The position numbers and the translations under genes were made by a program. From Streptomyces humi (GTDB lineage Bacteria; Actinomycetota; Actinomycetes; Streptomycetales; Streptomycetaceae), in NCBI RefSeq assembly GCF_001005085.2, contig NZ_LBMU02000023.1:62001-126000 (forward strand): a DNA stretch of 64,000 bases, given 5' to 3'. Shown here in pieces: positions 35,394 through 45,265 of this stretch; positions within the stretch are counted from its first letter, which is position 1, and the number at the start of each line of letters is the position of its first letter. The notes below the pieces were generated by a model. The model made no database searches. It had not been told where the DNA came from and was given only the letters and a program-made list of their open reading frames with translations.

Positions 35394-38300
35394 ATGAAAC
35401 CCCCCACCGCCGAACGGCACCGTGCCGCCGCGATCGTCCTCTTCGTCCTCGCCGTCGTCCTCGGCCTCTCCCACCCCGCCGCCCTAGCCGCCCCGAGGAC
35501 CGCCGCACCACGCGCCGGCGCCGTCTACGACGTGCGCGACTACGGCGCCAAGGGGGACGGCTCCAGCAACGACAGCCCGGCCGTCGACAAGGCCATCACG
35601 GCCGCGAACGAGGCGGGCGGCGGCACCGTCCGCTTCACCGCCGGCACCTACAAGTCCAAGAACACCCTCCACATGAAGAGCCATGTGACGCTCCAGCTCG
35701 ACAAGGGCGCCACCCTCCAGGGCTCCAGCGCGGACACCTACGACAAGGCCGAGTCCAACCCGTACGACGCCTACCAGGACTACGGCCACAGCCACTTCCA
35801 CGACGCGATGATCTACGGCGACAAGCTCACCGACATCGGGTTCGTCGGCCAGGGCGTCATCGACGGCGCGGGCAACCTGATCACCGGCAACCCGAAGACC
35901 GGCGAGGCCGACAAGATCATCTCGCTGACCCGGTGCGACGGCCTCCGGATCGGTGACGGCCTCACCCTCCGCCGGGGCGGTCACTTCGCGGCCCTCATCA
36001 ACGGCTGCACCGACGTGACCTCCGACCACCTCACCATCGACACCGCGAGCGACCGCGACGGCTGGAACGTCATCTCCACCACGAACGCCACGATCACCAA
36101 CGCCACCATCCACGCCAACGACGACGCCCTGGTCTTCAAGAGCGACTACGCGCTCGGCGCGAAACTGCCCAACGGGCACGTCCGGGTGAGCGGTTCGACG
36201 CTGGGCGCCAAGTGCTGCAACGCCCTGATGTTCGGCTCCGAGACCTGTGGCGACTTCTCGGACTACCGGTTCGAGAACATCCGCATCGACGGCGCCGACA
36301 AGTCCGGCCTCGGCATGGTCTCCATGGACGGCGCGAAGATCTCCGACGTCCACTACCGCGACATCACGATGACGAACGTGCACTCGCCGATCATGGAGAA
36401 GATCGGCACCCGGAAACGCTGCGGCAACAGCCCCGGTGTCGGATCGATCAGCGACATCACGTACGACGACATCACCGCCACCGGCAACAGCCCCTCCTTC
36501 AGCCCGACCCTGTGGGGCGAGAGCGGCCACCGCATCAACGGCGTCACCTTCGACAACGTCGACATCACGGTCCCCGGCGGCAACGGCACCATGTCCACCG
36601 GCGTGCCGAGCAACGACCCCACCGACTACAACCCCAAGGCCATCGGCACCCGGCCCGCCTACGGCTGGTACCTGCACAACGCCGACCACGTCCAGTTCAC
36701 CGACAGCAGCGTCAAGTTCGCCGCGGACGACGGCCGGCCCGCGGTCATCGCCAACGCGGCGAGCGACCTCCGCCTCACCCGCTTCACCGCGCGCAAGGGC
36801 AGCGACTCCCCGTACGACGTCGGCCTCCAGGACGTCACAGGAGCGTGCCTGACGGACAGTCACAACACCTCGGGCGGCGCGCTCCGCGTCTCCGGCGGCC
36901 AGGACTGCTCCGGTACGGCCGTGAAACCGCTCGACCTGGAGAACCCCCGCCAGGACTTCCTCCGCAACTCGGTCGGCGGCCTCTTCCTGCACTGGGGCCT
37001 GCGCACCGCGCCCGCCCACACCAGCTGCACCGCCTGGGAGAACGACGTCACGAACGGCGGCTGGACCCCCGACTACTGGGTGAAGGAGGCCCAGAAACTG
37101 CACACCCAGTACCTGGTCCTCGCCACCTTCCACAGCCGCCTCGGCTATGCCCGCCCCTGGCCCTCCAAGATCCCCGGCTCCTGCTCGACCAAGCGGGACT
37201 TCCTCGGCGAGCTGATCACCGCCGCCAAGGCCAAGGGCATGAAGGTCATCCTCTACATGACCAACGACCCGCAGTGGCACGACGAGGGCGGTCACGAGTG
37301 GCTCGACTCGGCCGCCTACTCCGCCTACAAGGGCAAGAACGTCGACCTGACCACCAACGACGGCTTCGGGCAGTTCAGTTACGACAACTTCTTCGAGGTC
37401 ATGGACCGCTACCCCGACCTCGGCGGCTTCTGGATCGACAACGACAACGCGTACTGGGAGAGCCACGACCTCTACCAGCAGATCTACCAGAAGCGGCCGA
37501 ACTACACGCTCAGCAACAACAACGAGGACACGCCGATCATGGACATGATCAGCAATGAGCAGAAGACGGGGATGACACCGGCCTACGACTACCCGCAGGC
37601 CGTCTACACGGCCCAGCCCCGCCTCACCGAGGCCGACTTCAAGCTGCCCTCGACCGGCGCCTGGTGGTACGACGGCTCCGACCCGACCGTCGACAAGATG
37701 CTCACCCTCGGTCGCCTCGTCACCAACGCGGGCTCCTCGGTGAAGGCCCTGATGGCCGAGACCGCGCAGGTCAACGGCAAGTTCCCGGCCAACCAGGCCG
37801 CCTTCAACAACTTCGCCGACTCCTACCTCGACCCCGTCTGGGAGTCCCTGCACGGTACCGAGGGCGGCGGGTACATGTACGGCGGCCTCAAACCCGGCTT
37901 CTGGAACGACGGGGCGCACGGCGTCACCACCGTCGGCAAGGACGATCCGAACCGCCAGTACATCCACGTCCTCACCCCGCCCACCACCAGCACCCTGCGC
38001 GTCCGCGACAACGGCTACCGCATCGCCTCGGTCACCAACCTCCGTACCGGCGCGGCTGTTTCGTGGTCGCAGTCCGGCGGCGTCCTCACCCTGACGGGGC
38101 TCGGCGACTGGGACCCGTACGACACCGTCTTCAAGGTCGTCACAGCCGGCCGCCAGGGCATCCTCACCGGAGTCAAGGTGACCGCGAGCGCCGCCGCGAG
38201 CGGGCACGCGGGTTCGGCCGTCGGCGACGGGGACTTCCTCACCTACTGGGACAACAACAAGACCCTGCCCGTCAGCCTCACCTTCGACCTCGGCTCGGCC

Positions 38301-38633
38301 AAGAAGGTCCAGTACCTCGGGCTCAACCAGCGCGAGGACTCGGTCGCCTACGCCCGCTCCGACACCGAGCAGTCGGCGCGCATCAAGGACTACAAGGTGT
38401 ACGTCAGCAACGACGGCACCACCTGGGGCAGCGCGGTCAAGTCCGGGCAACTGCCGAGCCGCCGCGGCATCCAGGGCATCGACCTCACCGCCGCCACGGC
38501 CCGTTACGTCCGCCTGGAGGTGGACTCCACCTGGGCCGCCGCCACCGACACCACCCGTTACCAGCGGCTGCGCGTCGACGAGGCATGGATCGGCACCGCC
38601 TACGCCACACCCGTGAACGGAGCACGCCCGTGA
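35394..38633 (+). CDS. secreted GH28 - GH29-like - F5/8C (discoidin) multidomain enzyme
   Basis: A 1079-residue secreted protein with a signal peptide of about 1-32. Residues 45-515 are a right-handed beta-helix of GH28 (polygalacturonase) type: DVRDYGAKGDG opening, DGWNV, and the Asp pair NDDAL at 243-244. Residues about 525-905 are a GH29 alpha-L-fucosidase-like barrel: GGLFLHWGL at 528, LVLATFHSRLGY around 580, GGFWIDND with candidate nucleophile Asp682. Residues about 925-1060 are an F5/8 type C binding domain. The usual GH28 GHG and GH29 KHHDG motifs are altered (GSETCGD; FHSRLG), so activities may be changed. It overlaps GH27 by 4 bases (GTGA). The fusion implies a fucosylated galacturonan-type substrate. 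Confidence 0.88.
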   Translation: MKPPTAERHRAAAIVLFVLAVVLGLSHPAALAAPRTAAPRAGAVYDVRDYGAKGDGSSNDSPAVDKAITAANEAGGGTVRFTAGTYKSKNTLHMKSHVTLQLDKGATLQGSSADTYDKAESNPYDAYQDYGHSHFHDAMIYGDKLTDIGFVGQGVIDGAGNLITGNPKTGEADKIISLTRCDGLRIGDGLTLRRGGHFAALINGCTDVTSDHLTIDTASDRDGWNVISTTNATITNATIHANDDALVFKSDYALGAKLPNGHVRVSGSTLGAKCCNALMFGSETCGDFSDYRFENIRIDGADKSGLGMVSMDGAKISDVHYRDITMTNVHSPIMEKIGTRKRCGNSPGVGSISDITYDDITATGNSPSFSPTLWGESGHRINGVTFDNVDITVPGGNGTMSTGVPSNDPTDYNPKAIGTRPAYGWYLHNADHVQFTDSSVKFAADDGRPAVIANAASDLRLTRFTARKGSDSPYDVGLQDVTGACLTDSHNTSGGALRVSGGQDCSGTAVKPLDLENPRQDFLRNSVGGLFLHWGLRTAPAHTSCTAWENDVTNGGWTPDYWVKEAQKLHTQYLVLATFHSRLGYARPWPSKIPGSCSTKRDFLGELITAAKAKGMKVILYMTNDPQWHDEGGHEWLDSAAYSAYKGKNVDLTTNDGFGQFSYDNFFEVMDRYPDLGGFWIDNDNAYWESHDLYQQIYQKRPNYTLSNNNEDTPIMDMISNEQKTGMTPAYDYPQAVYTAQPRLTEADFKLPSTGAWWYDGSDPTVDKMLTLGRLVTNAGSSVKALMAETAQVNGKFPANQAAFNNFADSYLDPVWESLHGTEGGGYMYGGLKPGFWNDGAHGVTTVGKDDPNRQYIHVLTPPTTSTLRVRDNGYRIASVTNLRTGAAVSWSQSGGVLTLTGLGDWDPYDTVFKVVTAGRQGILTGVKVTASAAASGHAGSAVGDGDFLTYWDNNKTLPVSLTFDLGSAKKVQYLGLNQREDSVAYARSDTEQSARIKDYKVYVSNDGTTWGSAVKSGQLPSRRGIQGIDLTAATARYVRLEVDSTWAAATDTTRYQRLRVDEAWIGTAYATPVNGARP

Positions 38634-39973
38634 CCCGAACCAGAACCCTGACGGCGACGGCCGCCGCACTGCTGGCCGTGGCCGCGGTGCCACTCGTGGG
38701 CACCGGCCAGCGGGCCGCCGCCTCCGACAACGGCCAGTCGCTGCGGCCCGCGGTGGGCTGGAGCAGCTGGAGCTTCGTGCGCCGGTGGCCCACCCAGGCC
38801 AAGATCGAGGCCCAGGCCGACGCGCTCGCCGCGAGCGGCCTGAAGGACCACGGTTTCCTCCAGGTCAACCTGGACGACTTCTGGCAGAAGTGCGACGCGA
38901 ACGGCTTCACCGTCGACTCCTACGGCCGCTGGGCCGTGGACACCGCCAAGTTCCCCGACGGCATCAAGGCCCTGGCCGACCACATCCACGCCAAGGGCCT
39001 GAAGTTCGGCTTCTACGTGACGCCCGGCATCGCCAAGAACGCCGTCACCGCGAACACCCCGATCGAGGGCACCTCGTACCACGCGAAGGACATCGCGGAC
39101 ACCTCGAAGACCGAGAAGAACTACAACTGCAAGAACATGTACTACATCGACTACTCCAAGCCGGGCGCCCAGGACTTCGTGAACTCCTGGGCGAAGCAGT
39201 TCGCCTCCTGGGGAGTCGACTACCTGAAGATCGACGGGGTGGGCAGCCAGGACATCCCCGACGTCCAGGCCTGGTCCAAGGCCCTGCGCGCCACCGGCCG
39301 CCCCATCACCTTCGCCCTCTCCAACAACCTCGCCATCGCCGACGCCCCGACCTGGAAGTCCCTCGCCAACAGCTGGCGCACCCAGGGCGACGTCGAGTGC
39401 TACTGCGGACCCGGCGACAACGGCAGCGGCTATCCGCTCACCGACTGGTCGCACGTCTCCGCCCGCTTCAACACGGCGGCGAACTGGCAGCAGTACGCGG
39501 GCCCCGGCGGCTGGAACGACCTGGACTCGCTGGAGATCGGCAACGGCGACCAGGTGGGCCTCACCGCCGACCAGCGCCGCTCCCACTTCACCCTGTGGGC
39601 GATGGCCGCCGCGCCCCTGCTGCTGGGCACCGACCTCACCCACCTCGACACCGTCGACAAGGCCATGCTCACCAACGACCGGCTGATCGGCGTCGACCAG
39701 GACGGGGTGGCCGCGAAGCGGATCGTGAACAGCGGGGTCAAGCAGGTCTGGAGCAAGAAGGAGGCCGACGGCCAGTACGTCGTGGCCCTCTTCAACACCG
39801 GCACCTCCGGCAGCGCCACGGTGAGCGTCGACTGGTCCCAGGCCGGCTTCACCGGCTCCGGGGACGTCACCGACCTGTGGTCCGGCTCCCACAAGGGCAC
39901 CGTCGCCACCACCTACAGCGCGACCCTGCGTCCGGGGGAGACCCGGCTGATCCGCGTCCGGCCGCTGGGCTGA
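38630..39973 (+). CDS. secreted alpha-galactosidase-type enzyme, GH27
   Basis: A 447-residue secreted protein, GTG start overlapping the previous stop; signal peptide to about residue 32. GH27 signatures are QVNLDDFWQ, YLKIDGVG (nucleophile Asp202) and the acid/base region RTQGDVE (Asp254). The C-terminal beta-sandwich ends in an HxGT-like ATYSATLRPGETRLIRV. GH27 acts on alpha-galactosides or beta-L-arabinopyranosides. In a pectin operon the latter, found on RG side chains, is an alternative. Coupling by GTGA and the 11-base gap to the next gene place it firmly in the operon. Confidence 0.9.
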   Translation: MTRTRTLTATAAALLAVAAVPLVGTGQRAAASDNGQSLRPAVGWSSWSFVRRWPTQAKIEAQADALAASGLKDHGFLQVNLDDFWQKCDANGFTVDSYGRWAVDTAKFPDGIKALADHIHAKGLKFGFYVTPGIAKNAVTANTPIEGTSYHAKDIADTSKTEKNYNCKNMYYIDYSKPGAQDFVNSWAKQFASWGVDYLKIDGVGSQDIPDVQAWSKALRATGRPITFALSNNLAIADAPTWKSLANSWRTQGDVECYCGPGDNGSGYPLTDWSHVSARFNTAANWQQYAGPGGWNDLDSLEIGNGDQVGLTADQRRSHFTLWAMAAAPLLLGTDLTHLDTVDKAMLTNDRLIGVDQDGVAAKRIVNSGVKQVWSKKEADGQYVVALFNTGTSGSATVSVDWSQAGFTGSGDVTDLWSGSHKGTVATTYSATLRPGETRLIRVRPLG

Positions 39974-39984
39974 GGAGGACCGTC

Positions 39985-42018
39985 ATGACACCACCCAGAA
40001 CCCTGCTGGCCCGCGTCCTGCCGCTGGCCCTCGCGGTCCCGCTGGTCACCCTGGTGCCGGGGACCGCGCGGGCGGCCACCGACTACCAGGCCGAGGACGC
40101 GACGATCTCCCAGGGCACCGTCGCCACCAACCACACCGGGTACACCGGCACCGGCTTCGTCGACTACACCAACGTCAAGGGCTCGTACGTGGAGTTCACG
40201 GTCAGTGCGGCCACCGCCGGCACCTCCGCGCTCGCCGTGCGCTTCGCCAACGGCACCGGCACCGACCGGCCGATGGACCTCTCCGTCAACGGCACCGTCG
40301 TCGCCTCCGGCGTCTCCTTCCCGGCCACCGCCGACTGGAACACCTGGGCCACGAAGACGGTGAACGTCCCGTTGACCGCGGGCAGCAACAGGATCCGTGC
40401 CACCGCCACCACCGCGAACGGCGGCCCCAACCTGGACCGGATCAGCATCGGCACGGCGGCCGACACCCAGGCCCCCACCAGCCCCGGCCGGCCCTCCTGC
40501 TCCGACGTCGGCGAGGACGCGCTCACCCTCGCCTGGGGCGCGGCCACGGACAACGTGGGCGTGACGGCGTACGACCTCTACGAGCACGGCAACAAGATCG
40601 GTGAGGCGTCCGGGAGTTCGACCTCGAAGACCCTCACCGGACTCACCCCGGACACCACCTACGACCTCACCGTCATCGCCCGCGACGCGGCCGGCAACAC
40701 CTCGCCGGCCAGTCCCGTCGTCGACTGCACGACCGAGCCGAGCAGCGACAGCACGCCGCCCACCACCCCCGGCACCCTGGCCGCGACCGGCATCACCGCG
40801 AACACCGCCGACCTCAGCTGGGGCGCGTCCACCGACGACCGGGCCGTCACCGCGTACGACATCCGCAGCGGGAGCACCGTCTACAAGACGGTCACCGGCG
40901 GCACGACCACCACCCTCACCGGCCTCGCCTGCGACAGCCCCTACACCCTGGACGTGGTCGCCCGGGACGCGGCCGGGAACGTCTCCGGCCCGAGCAACAG
41001 CGTCACCTTCACCACCAAGGCCTGCGCCACCGACGGCGGCACGCCCTCCTCCATCGCCACGCTCTCCACCGGCTGGACGATCCCCTGGGGCATCTACTGG
41101 ATGCCCGACGGCAAGACCGCGCTGGTCACCGAGCGGGACGACTTCCGGGTCTGGAAGGTGACCAAGGACGGCACCCGGACCCAGATCGGCACCGTCCCGA
41201 ACGCCGTCACCACCAACGGCGAGGGCGGCCTGCTCGGCGTCGCCGTCGACCCCAAGTGGGAGACGAACCACTACGTCTACTTCATGCACACCGCGGACGA
41301 GGGCAACCGGGTCGTGCGCATGACCTACGACGGCACCAGGCTCAGCGACTACAAGATCCTGCTCCAGGGCATCAAGAAGAACCGCTACCACAACGGCGGC
41401 CGGCTCCTCTTCGGCCCCGACGGCTACCTCTACGTCTCCACCGGGGAGGCCCAGACACCCGACCTCGCCCAGGACAAGAACTCCCTCAACGGCAAGATCC
41501 TGCGCATGACGACCGACGGGAAACCGGCCCCCGGCAACCCGTTCGGCACCTACGTCTACAGCCTCGGCCACCGCAACCCGCAGGGCCTCGCCTTCGACCG
41601 CGACGGACGCCTGTGGGAAGCCGAGTTCGGCAACAGCTCCAAGGACGAGCTGAATCTCATCAAGCCCGGGGCCAACTACGGCTGGCCGACCTGCGAGGGC
41701 ACCTGCTCGGTCGCCGGGATGACCAACCCCAAGGCCACCTGGAACGTCTCCGAGGCGTCCCCGAGCGGCATCGCCATCGTCCGCAACGTCGTCTACATGG
41801 CCTCACTGCGCGGCGAACGGCTCTGGCGCATCCCGATCAACGGCGACACGGAGAACGTCGGCACCCCGACGGCGTACTACGTGGGAACCTACGGCCGGCT
41901 GCGGACCGTGACCAAGGTGCCGGGCGCCGACCAGCTGTGGCTGTCCACCACCAACTGCGACAACAACGGCAACGAGCCGGACGGATCCGACAAGATCTTC
42001 CGGGTCGACATCGGGTGA
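39985..42018 (+). CDS. secreted CBM35-FN3-FN3-sugar dehydrogenase (PQQ sGDH/AA12-like)
   Basis: A 677-residue secreted protein with a signal peptide of about 1-31. A CBM35/CBM6-like module (YQAEDATISQGTV..., about 33-158) is followed by two FN3 domains (about 165-247 and 253-347) and a six-bladed PQQ-dependent sugar dehydrogenase domain (from about 355). The active-site His lies in RYHNGGRLLFGPDG (His469), with the typical GEGGLLGVAVDP and GHRNPQGLAF blades. It likely oxidises the reducing end of oligosaccharides and docks to uronate polymers through CBM35. PQQ must come from outside or elsewhere. GAGGAGG lies upstream of the ATG. Last gene of the operon, tail-to-tail with the acyl-CoA synthetase. 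Confidence 0.88.
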   Translation: MTPPRTLLARVLPLALAVPLVTLVPGTARAATDYQAEDATISQGTVATNHTGYTGTGFVDYTNVKGSYVEFTVSAATAGTSALAVRFANGTGTDRPMDLSVNGTVVASGVSFPATADWNTWATKTVNVPLTAGSNRIRATATTANGGPNLDRISIGTAADTQAPTSPGRPSCSDVGEDALTLAWGAATDNVGVTAYDLYEHGNKIGEASGSSTSKTLTGLTPDTTYDLTVIARDAAGNTSPASPVVDCTTEPSSDSTPPTTPGTLAATGITANTADLSWGASTDDRAVTAYDIRSGSTVYKTVTGGTTTTLTGLACDSPYTLDVVARDAAGNVSGPSNSVTFTTKACATDGGTPSSIATLSTGWTIPWGIYWMPDGKTALVTERDDFRVWKVTKDGTRTQIGTVPNAVTTNGEGGLLGVAVDPKWETNHYVYFMHTADEGNRVVRMTYDGTRLSDYKILLQGIKKNRYHNGGRLLFGPDGYLYVSTGEAQTPDLAQDKNSLNGKILRMTTDGKPAPGNPFGTYVYSLGHRNPQGLAFDRDGRLWEAEFGNSSKDELNLIKPGANYGWPTCEGTCSVAGMTNPKATWNVSEASPSGIAIVRNVVYMASLRGERLWRIPINGDTENVGTPTAYYVGTYGRLRTVTKVPGADQLWLSTTNCDNNGNEPDGSDKIFRVDIG

Positions 42019-42025
42019 CGGGGCG

Positions 42026-43852
42026 TCAGGCCCGGTACAGGGCCTCGACCTCGTTGGCGTAGGCGTTCTCGATCGCCTTGCGCTTCAGCTTCAACGACGG
42101 TGTCAGCAAGCCGTGTTCCTCGGTGAACGGCTGCGCGAGGATACGGAACGTACGGATCGACTCGGCCTGCGAGACCAGGGTGTTGGCGGCCACCACCGCG
42201 CGCCGGACCTCGGTCTCCAGGTCGGCGTCGCGCACCAGCTGGGACGCGGACATCTGCGGCTTGCCGCGCATGGTCAGCCAGTGCTCGACCGCCTCGGTGT
42301 CCAGGGTGACCAGGGCGGCGATGTAGGGGCGGTCGTTGCCCACCACGATGCACTGGTTGACCAGCGGGTGGTCACGGACCCGCTCCTCCAGCACCCCGGG
42401 GGAGACGCTCTTGCCGCCGGAGGTCACCAGGATCTCCTTCTTGCGGCCGGTGATGGTCAGGTAGCCGTCCTCGTCGAGGGAGCCCAGGTCTCCGGTGGCC
42501 AGCCAGCCGTCGTGCAGGGTGGCGTCGGTGGCCTTCTGGTTGTTCAGATAGCCCTGGAAGACGTTGCCGCCGTTCAGCCAGATCTCGCCGTCGTCCGCGA
42601 TGTGCACGGTGGTGCCGGGGATGGCCTGGCCGACCGTGCCGTACCGGGTGCGCTCGGGCGGGTTGGCGGTGGCGGCCGCCGTCGACTCGGTGAGGCCGTA
42701 ACCCTCGTAGATGTGGACGCCCGCGCCGGCGAAGAACAGGCCCAGCCTGCGGTCCATCCCGGAGCCGCCGGACATGGCGTTGCGGATCCGGCCGCCCATC
42801 GCCGTCCGCACCTTGGCGTAGACCAGTTTGTCGAACAGCTGGTGCTGCATCCGCAGCCCCGCCGACGGGCCGGGACCCGTGCCCCACGCCTTGGCCTCGA
42901 CGGCGTCGGCGTACTTCACGGCGATCTCGACCGCCTTCTCGAACGGCCCGCCCTTGCCCTCCTTCTCGGCCTTCCGCCGCGCCGCGTTGAACACCTTCTC
43001 GAAGATGTACGGCACGGCCAGGATGAACGTCGGCCTGAACGCGGCCAGGTCGGGCAGCAGCGCGGCCGCGTGCAGCTGCGGCTGGTGGCCGAAGCGGACG
43101 CCGTGCCGGATCGCGGCCACCTCCACCATGCGGCCGAAGACGTGCGCGAGCGGCAGGAAGAGCAGGGTCGACACCTCCTCGCCCTTCTTGGCGCGGAACA
43201 CCGACTCCCAGCGGCCGACGACCGTGTCCGCCTCGAACATGAAGTTCCCGTGCGACAGCACACAGCCCTTCGGGCGGCCCGTGGTGCCCGAGGTGTAGAT
43301 GATCGTGGCGACCGAGTCCGGGGTGACCGCCTGCCGGTGCCGGTGGACGACCTCGTCCTCCAGGTGCGCGCCCGCGTCGTACAGCTCCTGCACGGCGCCG
43401 GAGTCCAGCTGCCACAGCTGGCGCAGCTGCGGCAGCCGGTCGATGACGGTGGCGATCGTCATCGCGTGGTCCTCGTGCTCCACGATCGCGGCCGTGCACT
43501 CGGCGTCGTACAGCATCCAGAAGCACTGCTCGGCCGACGAGGTCGGGTAGACCGGCACCACCTGGGCGCCGATCGTCCACAGCGCGAAGTCGAACAGGGT
43601 CCACTCGTACCGGGTGCGGGACATGATCGCGACCCGGTCCCCGAACCGGATGCCGCGCGCCAGCAGCCCCTTGGCGAGCGCCAGGACCTCGTCGCGGAAC
43701 TCGGCGGAGGTCACGTCACGCCACTGCCCGAGCTCGTCCTTGCGGCCCAGGGCGACGTGGAGCGGGTCCGTCTGGGCATGCTCGAACACACAGTCGGCCA
43801 GTCCGCCGACCGGCGGTGCCGACGCCGACGGCGGGTTGGTGAACTCGCGCAA
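42026..43852 (-). CDS. long-chain fatty acid-CoA ligase (AMP-forming, FadD15-like)
   Basis: A 608-residue adenylate-forming enzyme that activates fatty acids with ATP and CoA. The P-loop is IIYTSGTTGRPKG; further motifs are YEGYGLTES and WLATGDLGSLDEDGYLTITGRKKE. Length and the ERVRDHPLVNQCIVVGNDRPYIAALV segment fit actinobacterial AMP-dependent synthetases of the FadD15 type. The start is TTG at 43852, with GGGGAG upstream. No membrane anchor. It stands alone between convergent and divergent neighbours. Confidence 0.93.
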   Translation of the reverse strand: MREFTNPPSASAPPVGGLADCVFEHAQTDPLHVALGRKDELGQWRDVTSAEFRDEVLALAKGLLARGIRFGDRVAIMSRTRYEWTLFDFALWTIGAQVVPVYPTSSAEQCFWMLYDAECTAAIVEHEDHAMTIATVIDRLPQLRQLWQLDSGAVQELYDAGAHLEDEVVHRHRQAVTPDSVATIIYTSGTTGRPKGCVLSHGNFMFEADTVVGRWESVFRAKKGEEVSTLLFLPLAHVFGRMVEVAAIRHGVRFGHQPQLHAAALLPDLAAFRPTFILAVPYIFEKVFNAARRKAEKEGKGGPFEKAVEIAVKYADAVEAKAWGTGPGPSAGLRMQHQLFDKLVYAKVRTAMGGRIRNAMSGGSGMDRRLGLFFAGAGVHIYEGYGLTESTAAATANPPERTRYGTVGQAIPGTTVHIADDGEIWLNGGNVFQGYLNNQKATDATLHDGWLATGDLGSLDEDGYLTITGRKKEILVTSGGKSVSPGVLEERVRDHPLVNQCIVVGNDRPYIAALVTLDTEAVEHWLTMRGKPQMSASQLVRDADLETEVRRAVVAANTLVSQAESIRTFRILAQPFTEEHGLLTPSLKLKRKAIENAYANEVEALYRA

Positions 43853-44208
43853 ACCCCGCTCCCCGCTTCTCGCTCCACAGTGACGGTAGTGACGCTCCGC
43901 ACAGCGCCGTGAAAGCTACCCCACCGGAAGACCGCGCGGGAGGGGGTGCGAAAACGAGCATTGCTCGCCTATCGCCGCGTCCCCGTCCAGAAAATACGCT
44001 CACATGCGGAAGGGTCGGACAGAAAACTTACGGTGCAGTAGGTATCGCCTCCGTAATCTCCACCGAATCTGTACGACCCGATTACCGCCCTCTTCCGGTT
44101 ACCGGCCGGTCCGTCGCGGGGTGCGAAGCGCTCTCTGAGGACAGCGCCGCCCCGCCCGATTCCGTCACTCCGTAGGGTGGCGGTACGGGGAGACGCGACG
44201 GGGGAGCG
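43853..44208. promoter_or_regulatory. 356-base divergent intergenic region (acyl-CoA ligase / Lrp)
   Basis: No gene is seen. The AT-richer stretch at about 44000-44100 (GGACAGAAAACTTACGGTGC, then GTACGACCCGATTACC) is the most promoter-like part. No clear palindrome longer than 12 bases was found by eye. Promoters for both flanking genes must lie here. Confidence 0.4.
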
Positions 44209-45189
44209 ATGCTGGAGCCGGAATCCGACACACTGGATCGCCTGGACATGGGGCTGCTGTCCGCGCTGGAGGTCGACGCCCGTGCCTCCTTCAGCCGGAT
44301 CGCCGCCGTCCTCGGTGTCTCCGACCAGACCGTCGCCCGCCGCTACCGGCGGCTGTGTGCCGAGGCCGGGCTGCGGGTCGTCGCGGTCCGGGACGCCGAA
44401 CGGCTCGGTCAGGACCAGTGGATGCTGCGGCTGCGCTGCGCGCCGGACAGCGCCACCGTCATCTCCGACGCGCTCGCCAGACGCCCCGACACGGCCTGGA
44501 TCGGGCTGGCCTCCGGCGGCACGGAGATCGTCTGCATGACCCGGCCCCGCCGCCCCGGCGACCACGACGAACTGCTCCTCGGCAAACTGCCGCGCACTCC
44601 CAGGGTGGTGGAGATCCGGGCGCAGCAGCTGCTGCACCGCTTCTACGGCGGACCGGCCGGCTGGGTGCGCAAGTTCCGGGCGCTGTCCGAGGAGCAGGTG
44701 GCGGCGCTGCGGCCGGCGTTCCCGGAAGCCGGGGGTCCCGCCCGGCTGGAGCCCGAGGACGCGCCGTTGCTCGCCGCGCTGGAGCGGGACGGGCGGGCGA
44801 CGTACCCGGAGTTGCAGCGGGCGACGGGGCGCTCGGAGTCGTCGGTGAAGCGCCGGCTGACCGCGCTGCTCGCCTCCGGGGCGGTGTACATCGATGTCGA
44901 GTACCGCTCCGAGGTGCTGGGCTTTCCGACGTCCGCGCTGCTGTGGATCACCACGGCGCCGTCCGCGATGCACTCCGTGGGCCAGGCGCTGGCCGCCCAT
45001 GACGAGGTGGCGTTCGCCGCGGCCACGGCGGGGCCGTCGCACGTCGTGGTCACCGCGCTGTTCCGGGACTCGGCCGATCTGTACCGGTACCTGAGTGGGC
45101 CGTTGGGGCGGCTGGAGGGGGTGCGGCACGTGGAGGCCATGCCTTTTTTGCGGAGGGTGAAGCAGTTGACGTACGCGGGGTCGCACTGA
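44209..45189 (+). CDS. Lrp/AsnC-family regulator with two HTH domains
   Basis: A 326-residue protein built of two Lrp/AsnC copies: HTH about residues 8-50 (DMGLLSALEVDARASFSRIAAVLGVSDQTVARR) and again about 184-228 (LLAALERDGRATYPELQRATGRSESSVKRR), each followed by a RAM-like effector-binding sandwich. Tandem Lrp proteins of this length are common in Streptomyces and often regulate amino-acid or branched catabolic genes. GGGGGAG lies upstream of the ATG. The neighbouring acyl-CoA ligase is a possible target but this is unproven. Confidence 0.9.
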   Translation: MLEPESDTLDRLDMGLLSALEVDARASFSRIAAVLGVSDQTVARRYRRLCAEAGLRVVAVRDAERLGQDQWMLRLRCAPDSATVISDALARRPDTAWIGLASGGTEIVCMTRPRRPGDHDELLLGKLPRTPRVVEIRAQQLLHRFYGGPAGWVRKFRALSEEQVAALRPAFPEAGGPARLEPEDAPLLAALERDGRATYPELQRATGRSESSVKRRLTALLASGAVYIDVEYRSEVLGFPTSALLWITTAPSAMHSVGQALAAHDEVAFAAATAGPSHVVVTALFRDSADLYRYLSGPLGRLEGVRHVEAMPFLRRVKQLTYAGSH

Positions 45190-45265
45190 GAGGGCGAGTG
45201 GCGGGGGCCGAGCGCGCGGTTCCCCGCGCCCGTTCGGGTCGCCCCGGTCAGGGGCGTTTCAGGGG

